Of a stretch of DNA of 64,000 nt, positions 26,363 through 38,724 are shown one piece after another (position 1 is the first letter of the stretch; every line of letters starts with the position of its first letter). The notes beneath the pieces are model-generated. The model had not been told where the DNA came from and did no database searches. It was given only the letters and a program-made list of their open reading frames with translations. The position numbers were made by a program, and so were the translations under genes. Origin of the DNA: Eutrigla gurnardus (Eukaryota > Chordata > Actinopteri > Perciformes > Triglidae); assembly GCA_963514095.1 (NCBI GenBank), contig OY741275.1, positions 27,082,554 to 27,146,553 of the forward strand, given 5' to 3'.

Positions 26363-29300
26363 TCAGATGTGCCGTGCACCACCATCGGGTTCCGGCTTCT
26401 TGGCGGCGGCGTCCGGTCGGCTGTGGGCGGGGCTCTGCGTGCCCACGCCCGCCGCCTCTTTGCTCTTGGCTGCGGTCTCGGTCTGAGTCCGGTTCAGCTG
26501 CTCCCTCTCCAGGGCCTTCTCCATCTCCGTGTAGTAGTCCAGAGCCTTCCGAACCGGGTCGATGATGTGTTGCTGCACCAGGATTCAGAATCGGACTTTA
26601 GTCTCAACCGTGTTGTGATATTTTGGGGGGGGATGTTTGTGAAGGATGAATTACCTCCAAGGAGGGGAAGAGGCTGGCCAGCTCCATGAAGAGGGGCAAC
26701 AGGACGAACCTGATGAAGCCCGTCTGGGACGAAGGCTTGGTGACCTTGTCTCGGTCCATGAAGGGGGTCACCGGGAGACCCTCGAGCTTCTCCACGTCAC
26801 TCTGAGAGCAGAGTTAGCATGGACCAGGACTGTTACTTCATATAGGCTAAGCCCCGCCCCTTCCTGTCCCTCCCCCATGGGACCTTATTTGGGGGGAAAT
26901 ATATGTCTGGTCGTCAACATGTTTAATGACATAAACCGTTGTATCATTTAGTTTAGTGAACGACATCTCTGGTTTGCTCATCCTGCTAGCTAGCTTACTT
27001 ATCTAGGTACGTCCCCAACACAGCCGTTAGCTCGTCCTACTAGCTAGCTAACTTATCTAGGTACGTCCCCAACATTACTGTTAGCTCATCCTACTAGCTA
27101 GCTAACTTATCTAGGTACGTCCCCAACACAGCCGTTAGCTCGTCCTACTAGCTAGCTAACTTATCTAGGTACGTCCCCAACACAGCCGTTAGCTCGTCCT
27201 ACTAGCTAGCTAACTTATCTAGGTACGTCCCCAACACAGCCGTTAGCTCGTCCTACTAGCTAGCTAACTTATCTAGGTACGTCCCCAACACAGCCGTTAG
27301 CTCGTCCTACTAGCTAGCTAACTTATCTAGGTACGTCCCCAACACAGCTGTTAGCTCGTCCTACTAGCTAGCTAACTTATCTAGGTACGTCCCCAACACA
27401 GCCGTTAGCTCGTCCTACTAGCTAGCTAACTTATCTAGGTACGTCCCCAACACAGCTGTTAGCTCGTCCTACTAGCTAGCTAACTTAGCTAGGTACGTCC
27501 CCAACATTGCTGTTAGCTCGTCCTACTAGCTAGCTAACTTATCTAGGTACGTCCCCAACATTGCTGTTAGCTCGTCCTGCTAGCTAGCTAACTTATCTAG
27601 GTACATCCCCAACACAGCCGTTAGCTCGTCCTACTACCTAGCTAACTTATCTAGGTACGTCCCCAACATTGCTGTTAGCTCGTCCTGCTAGCTAGCTAAC
27701 TTATCTAGGTACATCCCCAACATGACTGTTAGCTCGTCCTACTAGCTAGCTAGCTAACCAGGGGCGGGGGTTCACCTCTCTTGAATCAGGTCGTGTTTGT
27801 GTAGCAGGGTTCTGAGGTTCTGAGGTTCTCCTCATCAGGACTCGGTTACCTGGTTGTAGAACTCCTGCAGCAGACAGTCCAACCAGGGCTCGGCCACCTC
27901 CATGGGCCGCGCCTCGTTGGAGATGTCACTCACTTTGATCAGGATCATCATCAGCTGTCACACACACACACACACAAGTTGACATGCTGTTCTTGAGATA
28001 CTAAACATTGTATTATGTATTACCCACAGCCCCCCCCCTCACCACGTCTCTGTGGTCCTTGCTGGTGAAGTCGAAAGACGGCAGGATGGACTTGAACCTG
28101 TTGAGGATCTCGTTGTGCCGAGTCATGTCGGTGGCCAGGATGCATCTGTGATTACAGCAGTATCAAACCCATGTTCGCTGCCGTGATGTCACGACGGAAT
28201 AACACCAGAAACACGATCTTACTTGATGATTCCTTCTCGTATCCGTTTGTATTGATCCACCGACAGATTTCTGAAGATGTTGCTCTCCGTCTACAAAAAC
28301 ACAAAACTTTAGTTCAGGCGGAAACCTCTGGTTTCAGTGCCTTAAACTGTCATTAAACTGTCATTCTCTCCAACAGACCAGAAAGCAGGGGATGCTTTAG
28401 GGGGCGGGGCTTACCATGCTTCAACAGGCTCCATCTGTGTCTTTTTACAAGTTTAATTCAAAGATCTAAACTAATGTTTGGTGGTGTTTTGGACAGAATG
28501 TTTTTATTCCTACCTTCTCCAGGATCTCAAACGCGACAGCACAGTGGTGGTTCTCCAGCGGAGAGATGTCGTTGTAGCGGAGGGCGAGTTCGGTCCGAGC
28601 GTTTATCTGAAAGACAGTGAGACGTGGAGTTTCTGATTAGCGTTAAGTAGAGTTCAAAACTTATTTAAACTGTAAAACGTCAACTCTCTAGATCTCTTGG
28701 TGCATCTTCCAAAGACGACGCTTGGTGTCGTGGACTTGGTGTACCTGATAGGCGTTGTTGTATCCCGCGTGGTCGAGGTCGTGGCAGACGGCGGAGGTCA
28801 ACATGATCAGCAGGTCCACGCTGTCCATCTTCCTCTTCAGGTCCGTCAGCCAGATCAGACCGTACATCTGCTCAGAACCAGAGAAACCAAGGCTCAGTTC
28901 ATTTCACATTATGTTCCATTCCAGCTGTATTCACTCTCCTTGTAGCTCCGGCTTTGGGCTCCTCCTCCTCCACCTCCTCCTCCGGAGGAAACTCCCGTTC
29001 TCTTTAGCTCCTTCAGAGCACAGATACTTTTCAAATCACCGTCCGTAGGTGACGCCATGTGGAGGAGTGTGTTGGTGGTCTATCAAAGTCTTCTCAAACT
29101 AAACAGAAACAACGAGCTAAACGAGGCTCAAGGAACGGCGTCAACGCATCCCATTCAATGATATCATTAAACAGCTCATACTCAAATGTGGATAATGACT
29201 ATGTCACACAGATATAGAACTACACGTTAATGATATGTAAATGATATGTGATAATGTAATGAAGGGGCGGGACTTGATAAGCCTGTCCCTCCTTGAAGTT

Positions 29301-32025
29301 GAATGATTTTATTGATTTGTTATTCTTTGTATGATGTATTTCATGTCATGTAAATATTGTACTTTGTATTCAAGGAAAAAAAGATAAAATCAAACATATT
29401 GATGTACGGCCGTTTTGTGCGTCGGCTGTTTTTTAAAGAGACGTTGTTGAGACTGATTTGACCTGCAGACTGATTTGAGTGACCTCTCCACCCTGAGGGC
29501 CTCATGACCTTCACCAATCAACAATCAAGGTGCACACACACACACACACACACACACACCATCTGGGTGACACAGAAGCAGTGCTTGAAGTTGTGGAAGG
29601 GGATGTTGTTGTAGCGGCGGTAGACCTCGAACAGGAAGTGTTGCAGAACTTCAGGCTCAATGTTGAAGGCCGCCGTGAAGTCCAGATCCGTGTACATGAC
29701 CTGCAGCAGCACCATGATCTCTGCATCCTCCCACTGCCTGCACACACACACACACACACACATTAATGCTCACAATAAAAAAACACAAAAAATGGGTTAA
29801 TGAATGCATTTTAGTCTCATCAGCATAACATCTGAAAGACAATAATTAAAAAGCCATTGATGAGCCACACTGTTGTACTGGGTTACCATGAACACACACA
29901 CACACACACACACACACTGAATGTGTGTGAATACATCAACTCTAAGATTTGGATCAAAATCTAAATGCACTTGTGTGATGCTTAAACGTGCAGTGTGTGT
30001 GTGTGTGTGTTGATTGTGTCTCTTTCTTAGCTACTGTCATGTAAACTGCCCCTCGACAAATTGAATTGAATTTAAAAGCTGTCAGAGCTCGGTGATGATG
30101 ATGATGAAGGTCTGGCTGCCTTCGTCTCCATGAACACTTCAAACAGGGAGGTTTTGTTTGTCTGGTGTTCCTCAGAGACCTCCTGCTCTGTGAGACCTTT
30201 CATATGGAGATGAGCGTCGACAGAAGAAAAGCATCAGAGGTGTCGTTGTGTGTTGGGTGTGTGTTGGGTGTGTGTTGGGTGTGTGTTGGGTGTGTGTGTT
30301 CACACACAGCTGCAGGACACGCAGCATCATGATGCCACTATACCTTTAGAGTAGATTTTCCCTGTGCACTGCAAGGAGCAAAACGTACCAGTTATCGAAG
30401 GTCGGCGTCTTTAAGTACTGCCTCACTTCCTCCGACACCTCCAGAGAGCTGCAGGACAACACAAGCATGAACCATGAGAGGGTTCTCCTCTGTGTGTGTG
30501 TGTGTGTGTGTGTACGGAGGCCGTATGGTGCTCGTGGGTTCCTGCCTCATCTGAAGGAACTTCTCCCGTACGTGCTCACACTCCGTCCTGGTTTTGTGCA
30601 GCGCCCTCTTGTGGTAGAACGGGGAAGGCTTGTGTGTTCCCTCCGACAGGTCCTTGAACAATCCCAGCCAGCTCAGATGCTCCACGCCCTGGAGGGCACA
30701 ACACTCATCCTCATCATCATTATTAATCATTAGGATTATTAATTGATTGGTCCAGGCCCCTGATTGGTCCAGGCCCCTGGCTGAAGCCCAGGTAAGCCCA
30801 GGCATTAAGGCCTCTTTAAAACCGCGTACCTCCAGTTTCTCCCGGAATGAATCCACCTGTTTCTTCAGCTCATACACGACTGCAGGAGTCTCCCCGGCCT
30901 GGATCAGGATCTTCTTCTCCAGGCCCTGCAGCCTGAGCTCACACACACACACACACACAGTGTTGTTTAAAGGAGCTCCCGTTGACCTCATGAATACATG
31001 TTTTTGCGTCCCACCTCTTCTCCATGGAGGACAGGTCGAAGCCGAGCGCTCCAGCCAGCTCTGCTCCTGCAACGACCAGAAGAGTCCATCAGCCTTTCCT
31101 TCCCAGACTCGCCGTGACTCCCATGATGCACCAGTCAGTCACACACACACATACCTAGCGGCTCGCTGTTGCAGTCGGCGGCCACCACCTCCAGCTGGTA
31201 GCAGGAGGCGGAGCCGTTGGGCTCCAGGGCCGGCGAGATGTTGGTGATGTTGCCTTTGGGGTTGTAGAGCTTCAGGATGTCGTGAGGGCCGGCCTCGGCC
31301 GCCGAGCGGAACAGATCTGGAATCAGCCACTCGGTGAGAAACGACTTTCCCTCAACCGCTCAAGGACGACCATGGGGGAAAGCTAGTAAGTGGTCCTTGA
31401 GTTATCATTGCTTTTTTTTAATAAGGAAGCTTTCTTAAAGTGTAACTAAATGCTTTATTAATGGTCAGCAAATCATTTAAAAGCCTTAGAGGTGAATTAG
31501 ACACAACATGGCTGTCGTTCATGGATCATCAATATGATGCATTTCTACACATATTAACAGAACAGAAAGGATCAATGAGGTCTTCAGCTTCTACACGCAT
31601 CAAACACAGAAACATGTTTGACAGAAGCCTCTGTGACGTTGAGGAGTTGTCAGTGGCAGCTGCATCGCCGGCTGCAGCGCCGACAACCACAACACCAACC
31701 AACCAGCATTATTCTTATCATCGAGCAGATACTTTCATTCTCCCAGTGAACATGAAACGTTGCTAAACACGGCAGAAAGTTGGGCAAATTATAAAACTAA
31801 TCATTTGAAACACTGTGATTGCACACATGGGTGTTCTTCTGTTGTTTTCTAATACAAATGAGTGAAGTTTAAACAGTGACATAATGAGATGAGATGATTA
31901 TTATTATTATTATTATTAATATGATGAAGGCTCCTACCTTTGACGTCCTGGGCCGGACAGTCCACGGAGAACTCGGCCTGCTCCGGTCTCCCATTCACCG
32001 TGAAGTAGATGATCTTAGTTGCCAT
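26363..32025 (-). CDS. PDE9A-like high-affinity cGMP 3',5'-phosphodiesterase (554 aa)
   Basis: Class I cyclic-nucleotide phosphodiesterase. Fourteen minus-strand exons join in phase, in transcript order: 32025-31938, 31316-31155, 31066-31015, 30932-30830, 30688-30516, 30448-30389, 29737-29560, 28867-28745, 28606-28514, 28290-28223, 28145-28043, 27954-27850, 26801-26655 and 26572-26363. The total is 554 aa; human PDE9A is 593. The catalytic core shows metal-site motifs FHNFKHCFCVTQM and VCHDLDHAGYNN, then ARTELALRYNDISPLENHHC, DISNEARPMEVAEPW and EGLPVTPFMDRDK, the layout of PDE9A. The N-terminus (MATKIIYFTVNGRPEQAEFS) is of the PDE9 type. The C-terminal tail is Ala/Lys-rich. I expect a teleost PDE9A paralogue rather than the direct orthologue, because many substitutions separate it from human PDE9A. 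Confidence 0.9.
26985..27762. repeat. 54-bp minisatellite in intron 12 of the PDE9A-like gene
   Basis: About 14 copies of TAACTTATCTAGGTACGTCC...GTTAGCTCGTCCTACTAGC. Units are very similar and contain palindromic GCTAGCTAGC. Confidence 0.97.
28375..28420 (+). repeat. Fragment of the dispersed CTCF-bearing repeat
   Basis: CCAGAAAGCAGGGGATGC through GGGGGCGGGGCTTACC, the downstream part of the unit seen whole at 60585-61400. Confidence 0.7.
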
Positions 32026-32196
32026 GATGTCGCCGGGTGCTCAGCGGATCTACGTCTGACGCTTCCACCTCCTCCTCTTTATTCTCTCTACTCCTCCTGT
32101 GCTCCTCCTGTGCTCCTCCTTCCCTCCTTTTGTCCTCCAGCGTTTCTCCAAACAGGATTAATTCAAAGGATCCTCCAGGTTATTCATTATTCCTGG

Positions 32197-32231
<35 letters not shown>

Positions 32232-32574
32232 CTCATGGAAGCTCATAACTTGGAAGGGGAAAATCAATGTTTAATTATGAATAATTATCTAATGATTATG
32301 TCATAATAGCCAACAGCTGTATGTTTTTAATTCATATGAGATGGCATCTTACAATTATGAGATAACAAGAAGAATTCATTGTAAATTAATGTCTCATTAT
32401 CTGATTATTATTAGCATAAAAATAAAACATGAAACAATGGTAGAAGAAATTCAAGAAATTAAATTCAAAGACTTGATACGTGTTTTTTTTATGAGACCAG
32501 ATTTTTTTCTCTTCATAAGTTTATACAAGAATATACCAGGGACCCACAGGACTCAACCTCCTTAGACCTGCATT

Positions 32575-32885
32575 AGAGCTACATCCTCCCTGCTGGCCAC
32601 CAGGGGGCGACTCCTCTCTGGTTGTATAGAAGTCTATGAGAAAATGGACCAGAAAGCAGGGGATGCTTTAGGGGGCGGGGCTACCTGCTGATTGACAGGT
32701 TGCTACCACGCTACCAATGCTAGTTAGCTCCTAAGATGAGTTTAACACTTAGCTGTAAAGTTGACCTTTAATTATAGAAGCTAACTTGGTTAGCAGCTTC
32801 ACACCAGAATCCACATGGATCCAGATCCAGTAAGGGTGCTGCTCCCCTCCAGTCCTAATATAGTCACTAGGAAGTACACATATCT
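32575..32885 (+). repeat. Copy of the dispersed CTCF-bearing repeat
   Basis: GGCCACCAGGGGGCGACTC at 32597, then ATAGAAGTCTATGAGAAAAT, the AAAGCAGGGGATGC block and GCTAGTTAGCTCCTAAGATG. Confidence 0.8.
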
Positions 32886-32939
32886 GTTTTAAAATGAAGG
32901 GAGTAAAAGTAAAGAAGAAGAATAGAATCGAAGCCCGCC

Positions 32940-33170
32940 TGTGGAAGTCCACTGGTGCCGTTGCTCCTCCGGGCCTGTAGGTGGCGCTGTGACTGTAGCT
33001 CGTGCAGCCGTAACCCCTTCCCTGCTCCGCTCCTCGTTGGACGTCACCACCACCACGTGGGCCACCGGAAGTAGGGACAAACGTGGTCTCGTGCGCAGAG
33101 AGAGTCGACCGACTCGCTTGTTGTCGTTAAAGTCTCCGACGAATGTTGTCGTTTTCAGCAACTAATCGCC
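32940..33170 (+). promoter_or_regulatory. nifk promoter in a divergent gene pair
   Basis: CpG-rich. Contains GACGTCACC (CRE-like), CACGTG (E-box) and CCGGAAGT (ETS) within 33030-33075. The PDE9A-like gene starts about 1.1 kb away on the other strand. Confidence 0.5.
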
Positions 33171-36100
33171 ATGACTGAGAGCAAAGCGGAGCGGGTCTCC
33201 AAGCCCGCCAAGGAGCTGCTGGCCCTGGACCCCAAGCAGGAGTCCGAGTTCCACAAGAAGGTCCAGGAGGCCAAGAAGAACAAGAAGGGGAAGGTGGGTC
33301 GGAGAGATCGGCGGGCCCTGAGTGCGCCACGAGCCCCGCAGCACGAGGGCGGCGCTGCTGCGTGTCCGCGCGAGCTAACCGGGGTCGCGCTAAATTCTGC
33401 GTCCCGGAACATTCGGTGACCCGCTTAGAACCGTGATTAGTACGTACACATGGCCGCTCCGCGTGGTTAGGTAGTCGAGGTCTCAGACTGGTACGGGTGG
33501 TCTCAGACTGGGTCTCAGACCGGTACTGGTGGTCTCGGGTCGTTAACGGGACTCGGGTCCTGTCTGTAGAGCTTCCTGTCATTCATTTATCGATACTTCT
33601 CTTTATTGATTCCAAGTAAGTTTATATTTACCGAGATTAACTCGTATTTAATGAAAACATTTTTTCAATTTCATGAAAAGTAAAAAAGTTTAGCGTGATA
33701 TAATTATTTGAATTTATTTATTTTTAACTTTCATTTTTATTTATTTAGTGAAAAAGTTATTAATGCAAAATGCATTTAAGTCCTTTTATGATGAATAAAA
33801 ATACTACAATATATAAAATAATACAAACATGCATAATAGACTGTGAGGACTGTCCTGGGCCAAATACTCTTCATACTACAGATGAGAACTAGAAGGAACC
33901 TGAGACCCACACAGCTTATTGGAATGCGGCCATCAACACTTTCCCACCATCTGTTATACGCTCTTTATTATTATTATTAATATTATTCATGTTAACATCG
34001 TTAACACGTGCTGTATATTTAAGACCTAGTCAACATGTATTTATAGCCTGGTTGTGGGATTATAACACATGCATAGAACTGGTTCCTGGTTTTATTACGA
34101 TGTGCTGATGATGATTAATCTCCTGTGTGTTTTATGTCCAGGCGGGCCACGTGGCCCCTGGAGTGGTCTACGTGGGCCACCTCCCTCAGGGCCTGTTCGA
34201 GCCTCAGCTCAAGTCTTACTTCGAACAGTTTGGGAAAGTCCTGAGGCTGCGGCTGTCCAGGAGCAAAAAGGTACGCACAAATATTAATAATATACTCTTC
34301 CTCTTCGTTTATTGGCTCGGACTGAAAATGACCTCTGATGACACTGATCCTGGGTCAGAAACCCGAGCCCACAGCAGCGTGGCGCGTTAAGCTTATCTCC
34401 TGCCCCCCGTGGCAGAGCGATAAAACCCATGTGCCCACAAGAAGTCTGTCTGAGTCGGTCCGGCCTTCGCCGTCACCGTGATGATGTCATAGTTATGTTT
34501 GATGTTGTCGTCTCAGACAGGTGGAAGCAAAGGCTACGCGTTCGTAGAGTTCGACTGTGACGAAGTCGCTCGGATCGTCGCAGAGACGATGAACAACTAC
34601 CTCATGGGAGAGAGACTCCTCAAATGTGAGTATGGACTTCTTCATCATCCTCTCCATCCTCATCTCCATCATCTTCATCATCTCCATCCTCATCTTCATC
34701 AGCCGTTACATGCTGGTGTAATTCACATGAGTCATGGCCCTGTTCCATTTAGGCTCAGGTGTTGAGCCTGCTGGTGACACTAAATGGAACGCGGCCATAA
34801 TTATTTTTGATCACCTGATCACCCTGCAGTCACATGTCAACGTGGGCTCCTCCAGAGTCTCTGATTGGACGTCTTGAAGGTCGTCTCAAAGCACAAAAAA
34901 CGTCATTATTTACTAGAAAGATTCTCCTCGTTAACTTTTATTATGATGTAATTAGTTTTACGAGTTACATGACTTAAATTTCCCCAAATCTTTTATACTA
35001 ATCATTTCCGGTGTTCAATAGACATTAATAATAATAATCAGGGTTATTAAATATTTGATAGAATTTGACCCATAATTCCAGATGCAAATTCTACATGTTT
35101 ATTTTGGATAAACCTCTCGATGTCTCGTTTTGAAGACACAATCACTACAAAATAACAGAGAAATGACAGAAAACACGAAGTAACATTAGAAAAAATGAAA
35201 GGATCAATACATTAACGTACATACACAAACAAAACCCTGATACGTTATAATCATTACAACCACTAGGAGGAAGAATAGATCAGAACAGTGAGTGGATCAC
35301 CAAATGACCAGCTGATCACAGTGGGAGGGGCTTAGAAACCAGAGACGGATACGTGGTCTCCATTAACTTGTGATGAACGGCGTGTTGCCTCTCGCCGCCC
35401 CCAGGTCACGTGGTCGCTCCGGAGAACGTGCACGAGAAGCTGTTCACCGGCTCCCAGCGGGGGTTCAAGAAGCCGTCGCAGCCCGCCGTGGCCCGCTACA
35501 ACCAGACCCGCACCGAGGAGGAGGCCGGCCGGATGAAGGACCGGCTGCTGAGGAAGGAGGCCAAGCTCCGCAAGAGGCTGGCGGCGCACGGCATCGAGTA
35601 CGACTTCCCCGGATTCGTAAGTGTCCTCGTCCAATCAAATGGTGGCGTTGTGTTTCTCCTGTTGTTGCGTCATGTTGCTCTCTGCGTCTGCAGGCCGCCC
35701 AGGTGCCTCCGAAGAAGAAGTCGTCGTCCTCCGACTCCCTGGACGCGTCTACCTGCAGTGATGTAAGACCAGCTGTGATGTCATACGTAGCTTTGGCACT
35801 GACTGAAAATGACCCCAGGTGTTTCAGTGACCTGGGGTCAGATTACCGTGCCGACAGAACCGCGGTGCATTAAGCTTATCGCGTGTGTCTCCTGGTGTCC
35901 GCGTGATAAAACCCATGTACCTACATTATTACCTTATTATGTATCACATTATTATGATTTATTACATTATCTATTACCTTATTATGTATTACATTATAAT
36001 TTATTACATTATCTATTACATTATTTATTACCTTATTATGTATCACATTATTATGATTTATTACATTATTTATTACATTATTTCATTATTAATTATAACC

Positions 36101-36959
36101 TTATGATTTATTACATTATTTATTACCTTATTATGTATTACATTATAATTTATTACATCATGATTTATTACGTTATTTATTACCTTATTATGTATTACAT
36201 TATAATTTATTACATTATGATTTATTACGTTATTTATTACCTTATTATGTATTACATTATAATTTATTACATTATGATTTATTACGTTATTTATTACCTT
36301 ATTATGTATTCAATTATTATGATTTATTACATTATCTATTACCTTATTTCACTATTATAACATTATGGTTTATTACATGATTTCATGATTATTAATGATT
36401 ACATTATGGTTTATTACATTAACATTTATTTATTACATGAATATTGATTTGATTATTGTTGTTGTTTAGTCTTCCCTCTTGTCTCATATGCTTCGGTCTA
36501 GTTTACATTTACACTAGTGTGTATTTTATGTCTCCACCACTGTTTCCTGTTTGCCAATATAAAGAGGTTTGAGGGTGATCTTCCTCCTCTGGGCCTCTAA
36601 ATGAGGATGATTGAGGATGCGGGAGGATGGATGATTGAGGATGGATGTGTGAGGATGGATGGATGAGGATAGATGTGTGAGGATGGATGGATGGGTGAGG
36701 ATGGATGGGTGAGGATGGATGGATGGATGAGGATGTGTGTCTGATGAGCTCCTCTCTTCCTTTTCAGGGTGCCACGCCCGTCTGCACCCCGTCTCTCCTG
36801 GAGAGGAGGAAGTCCATGGTGGTAGCTGACGACGATGGAGACGATGAAATCATCGTGAAGATGCCGCCTGTAGAGAACGAGGAGTCTCCCTCGGAGGAGG
36901 AGGAGGAGGAGGGCGACGGCTCGGAGGGGGAGGAACCTCCCGAAGCAGACGCAGAGTGA
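33171..36959 (+). CDS. nifk: MKI67 FHA domain-interacting nucleolar phosphoprotein (277 aa)
   Basis: Nucleolar RRM protein that takes part in pre-rRNA processing and binds the Ki-67 FHA domain in mitosis. Six exons join in phase: 33171-33293, 34142-34270, 34517-34625, 35405-35616, 35694-35762 and 36768-36959, total 277 aa; human NIFK is 293. The RRM covers about residues 48-125: VVYVGHLPQGLFEPQLKSYF (RNP2), then SKGYAFVEF (RNP1). A coiled, basic region follows (RLLRKEAKLRKRLAAHGIEY). TPVCTPSLLERRKS near the C-terminus matches the phosphothreonine site bound by Ki-67 FHA. The tail is acidic. Introns 2 and 5 hold snoRNA-like sequences. Immediate same-strand neighbour of clasp1, as in human. Confidence 0.96.
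34314..34442 (+). ncRNA. H/ACA-type snoRNA-like sequence in nifk intron 2
   Basis: About 129 nt. Outer stem GGCTCGG/CCGAGCC and upper stem TGACC/GGTCA form the first hairpin. H box ACAGCA (ANANNA) is at 34371-34376. The second hairpin has TTATC..CTGCC/GGCAG..GATAA with outer GGCGCGT/ATGTGCC. ACA at 34437-34439 is three bases from the proposed end. Shares ACTGAAAATGACC, TTAAGCTTATC and GATAAAACCCATGT with the intron 5 copy. The target is not assigned. Confidence 0.75.
34640..34702. repeat. CATC-type microsatellite after the nifk exon 3 donor
   Basis: CTTCATCATCCTCTCCATCC-like repeat that begins about 12 bases after GTGAGT. Confidence 0.8.
34736..34796. repeat. Long hairpin in nifk intron 3
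   Basis: GTTCCATTTAG at 34742-34752 pairs perfectly with CTAAATGGAAC at 34780-34790, with GGCC/GGCC outside and GCTCA/TGAGC inside. Confidence 0.6.
35795..35928 (+). ncRNA. H/ACA-type snoRNA-like sequence in nifk intron 5
   Basis: About 134 nt. First hairpin: GGCAC/GTGCC outside and an 11-bp stem TGACCCCAGGT/ACCTGGGGTCA inside. H box ACAGAA is at 35854-35859. Second hairpin: outer GGTGCAT/ATGTACC (one GU pair), inner TTATCGCG/CGCGTGATAA. ACA at 35923-35925 is three bases from the proposed end. The stems differ from the intron 2 copy but keep pairing, which supports a functional paralogue. Confidence 0.78.
35930..36445. repeat. AT-rich TTATTACATTA tandem repeat in nifk intron 5
   Basis: Irregular units of TTATTACCTTATTATGTATT type with longer repeats of roughly 57-60 bp. 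Open frames through it are artefacts. Confidence 0.9.
36595..36745. repeat. GGATGGATG/GGGTGAGGATG microsatellite in nifk intron 5
   Basis: Simple repeat ending about 20 bases before the polypyrimidine tract of the last acceptor. Confidence 0.9.
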
Positions 36960-37389
36960 CAGCTCTCTGTCGTCTTGTGGACTTCTGGTTGCTGCTTTCA
37001 TCAGCCTCACCTTCGAGCTGCGTTCAGGGTCTGTTTGGAGAGAGTTGCTGGTATGAAAGACGGCCCCCGTGATCGTGGTGCAGCATTAGTGAGCACCTTG
37101 AGGAGGGGCGGGGCTTCGGAACCATCACGGGGAGCCTGGTTACCCGGGTCACACGTGGACTGGACCTCGATGTGTATTTCAGTCACACGTGGGCCGTAAT
37201 GTTGATGCACAAGAAGACGTCAGCATTTAGCTTTTCTTTATGTGCGCTTGTCTTAAAGCGTGTCTACCGTGTAAATCTATAATAATAATAATAATAATAA
37301 TAAATGTGGGCGGTCCCTGTTTAGTGCGTTTGGTTCCCTCAGAGGAACGAGGGAAGCTTTGATGCGTCGCAGTCGGAGGAGCTTGTGTG

Positions 37390-37395
37390 AATAAA
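37390..37395 (+). terminator. Poly(A) signal of nifk
   Basis: AATAAA about 430 bases after the stop codon. Confidence 0.6.
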
Positions 37396-37399
37396 AGGA

Positions 37400-38480
37400 C
37401 TGATTTCTGGGTGGATGTTGTCCTCGTTCTTATGACGTCAGCTGATCCGTCCTCACCGGCGTCGATGATGAAATCCTGCATGTTTCCGCAGTCAGAAGGA
37501 AGGTGAAGTGGTTACAGGTGTAAATGATCAAATATATTATACTCCCTTGAACCCTGACCCCTCAGGGACCTGACTGACTTCACCTGGTAAATGTTTGCTC
37601 GAGCGGCTGAAGGGCTTCACATGTCACATCACTGTACGGATGTTACTTTGATGACACTAAAACTTGTTCAACTAGAAATGTGTTTTATGTGACCTCGTCT
37701 TCCTGAACGTCTTCCTGACGAGAGCTCATTGTCAAAGAATCTATTTACTTGTTTTAGTTGAAATGGCTTCAGTACGCAAAATTAAAATACATGGTTGATG
37801 AATAAACCATCTCATCCTCTCATTTCAAGTGTTTTATGTTCATTATTAAATCCTTCATGTTCCTAAATGTAATATATAAGTCTGAACGAGATAAAAGTCT
37901 CTACGACCTTCTGTTTCACAGGTCATTTTTGAGCTGTCCAATCAGCTGTATCTCCGGAACGGACATAATGTACAGATAGTATACAGTGTACAAAAAACAC
38001 ACGACATTGCAGGGTGTGTTATGTAAGGATATTTAGATGTGTTGACCATGTGTTGAACGTTTTCAAAACCTTTTTATTGGATTCAGAAAGTGCAAAACTG
38101 TTGTTTAATTGTTATAGCTCGAATATTGTATGTTGATTAAAAACTCAATTAGGTAAAGGTTGCGCTCGAAAACTAAAATAAATTGCCTCCTTGTATTTAA
38201 TGTTATTATTATTTAATATTAATATTTCATATTTATTATTATGAGAATTATACATCCTTTTCATTAAATTTTACATAATGATTTAAACATTTTTTATTGT
38301 AATGTAACAAATAATAATATATTCTATTTATTATATATTATATATATATAATGATAACATATATATATATATATCATATTATTATTATTCTCTCATCTCA
38401 ACACAATTCCCCTCAGTCGTTTCCATGAACCGTCACCTCCCCCTTTCGACCACTAGGTGTCGCTGCCCGTCGGCTAATAC
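37400..38480. other. nifk-clasp1 intergenic region
   Basis: About 1.1 kb, turning strongly AT-rich at 38180-38390 with short (AT)n. No gene seen. Confidence 0.6.
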
Positions 38481-38724
38481 ACACCTCCGTGACGTCACCT
38501 CACATTGCCATGCGACAGTTTCTCCCAAGTGCCTACATCATCCCTGGCTCGACTGCGCGTGCGCACGACGATCCCATTCTTGTGCCGCTGAAGGCAGCAT
38601 TCCGGGCGGAGAGTTTGAGAGAGCGGAGGACAGACGGACCCGAGGCCGGAGACCGGAGCGCTTCCACGGACACACGGGACCCGCGAGTCCACGGCACCGC
38701 GGCCTTTCTCTGAAGCGGGATATG
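38480..38724 (+). promoter_or_regulatory. clasp1 promoter and 5'UTR exon
   Basis: CpG-rich block ending in a strong donor (ATATG then GTGAGT, GT at 38725). It fits a leader exon spliced to the ATG exon region near 41.2-41.9 kb. The exon ends in ATG, so a short upstream frame may cross the splice. TSS not visible. Confidence 0.55.

Noticed and set aside
30516..30557. Alternative exon 5 end of the PDE9A-like gene at a GC donor after LQMR
   Set aside because: The GT donor at 30515 keeps the same phase and gives a better family match (RQEPTSTIRPP before SLEVSEE).
34328..34355. C/D-box snoRNA signal (TGATGA with nearby CTGA)
   Set aside because: The boxes are only a few bases apart and fall within the first hairpin of the H/ACA-like sequence.
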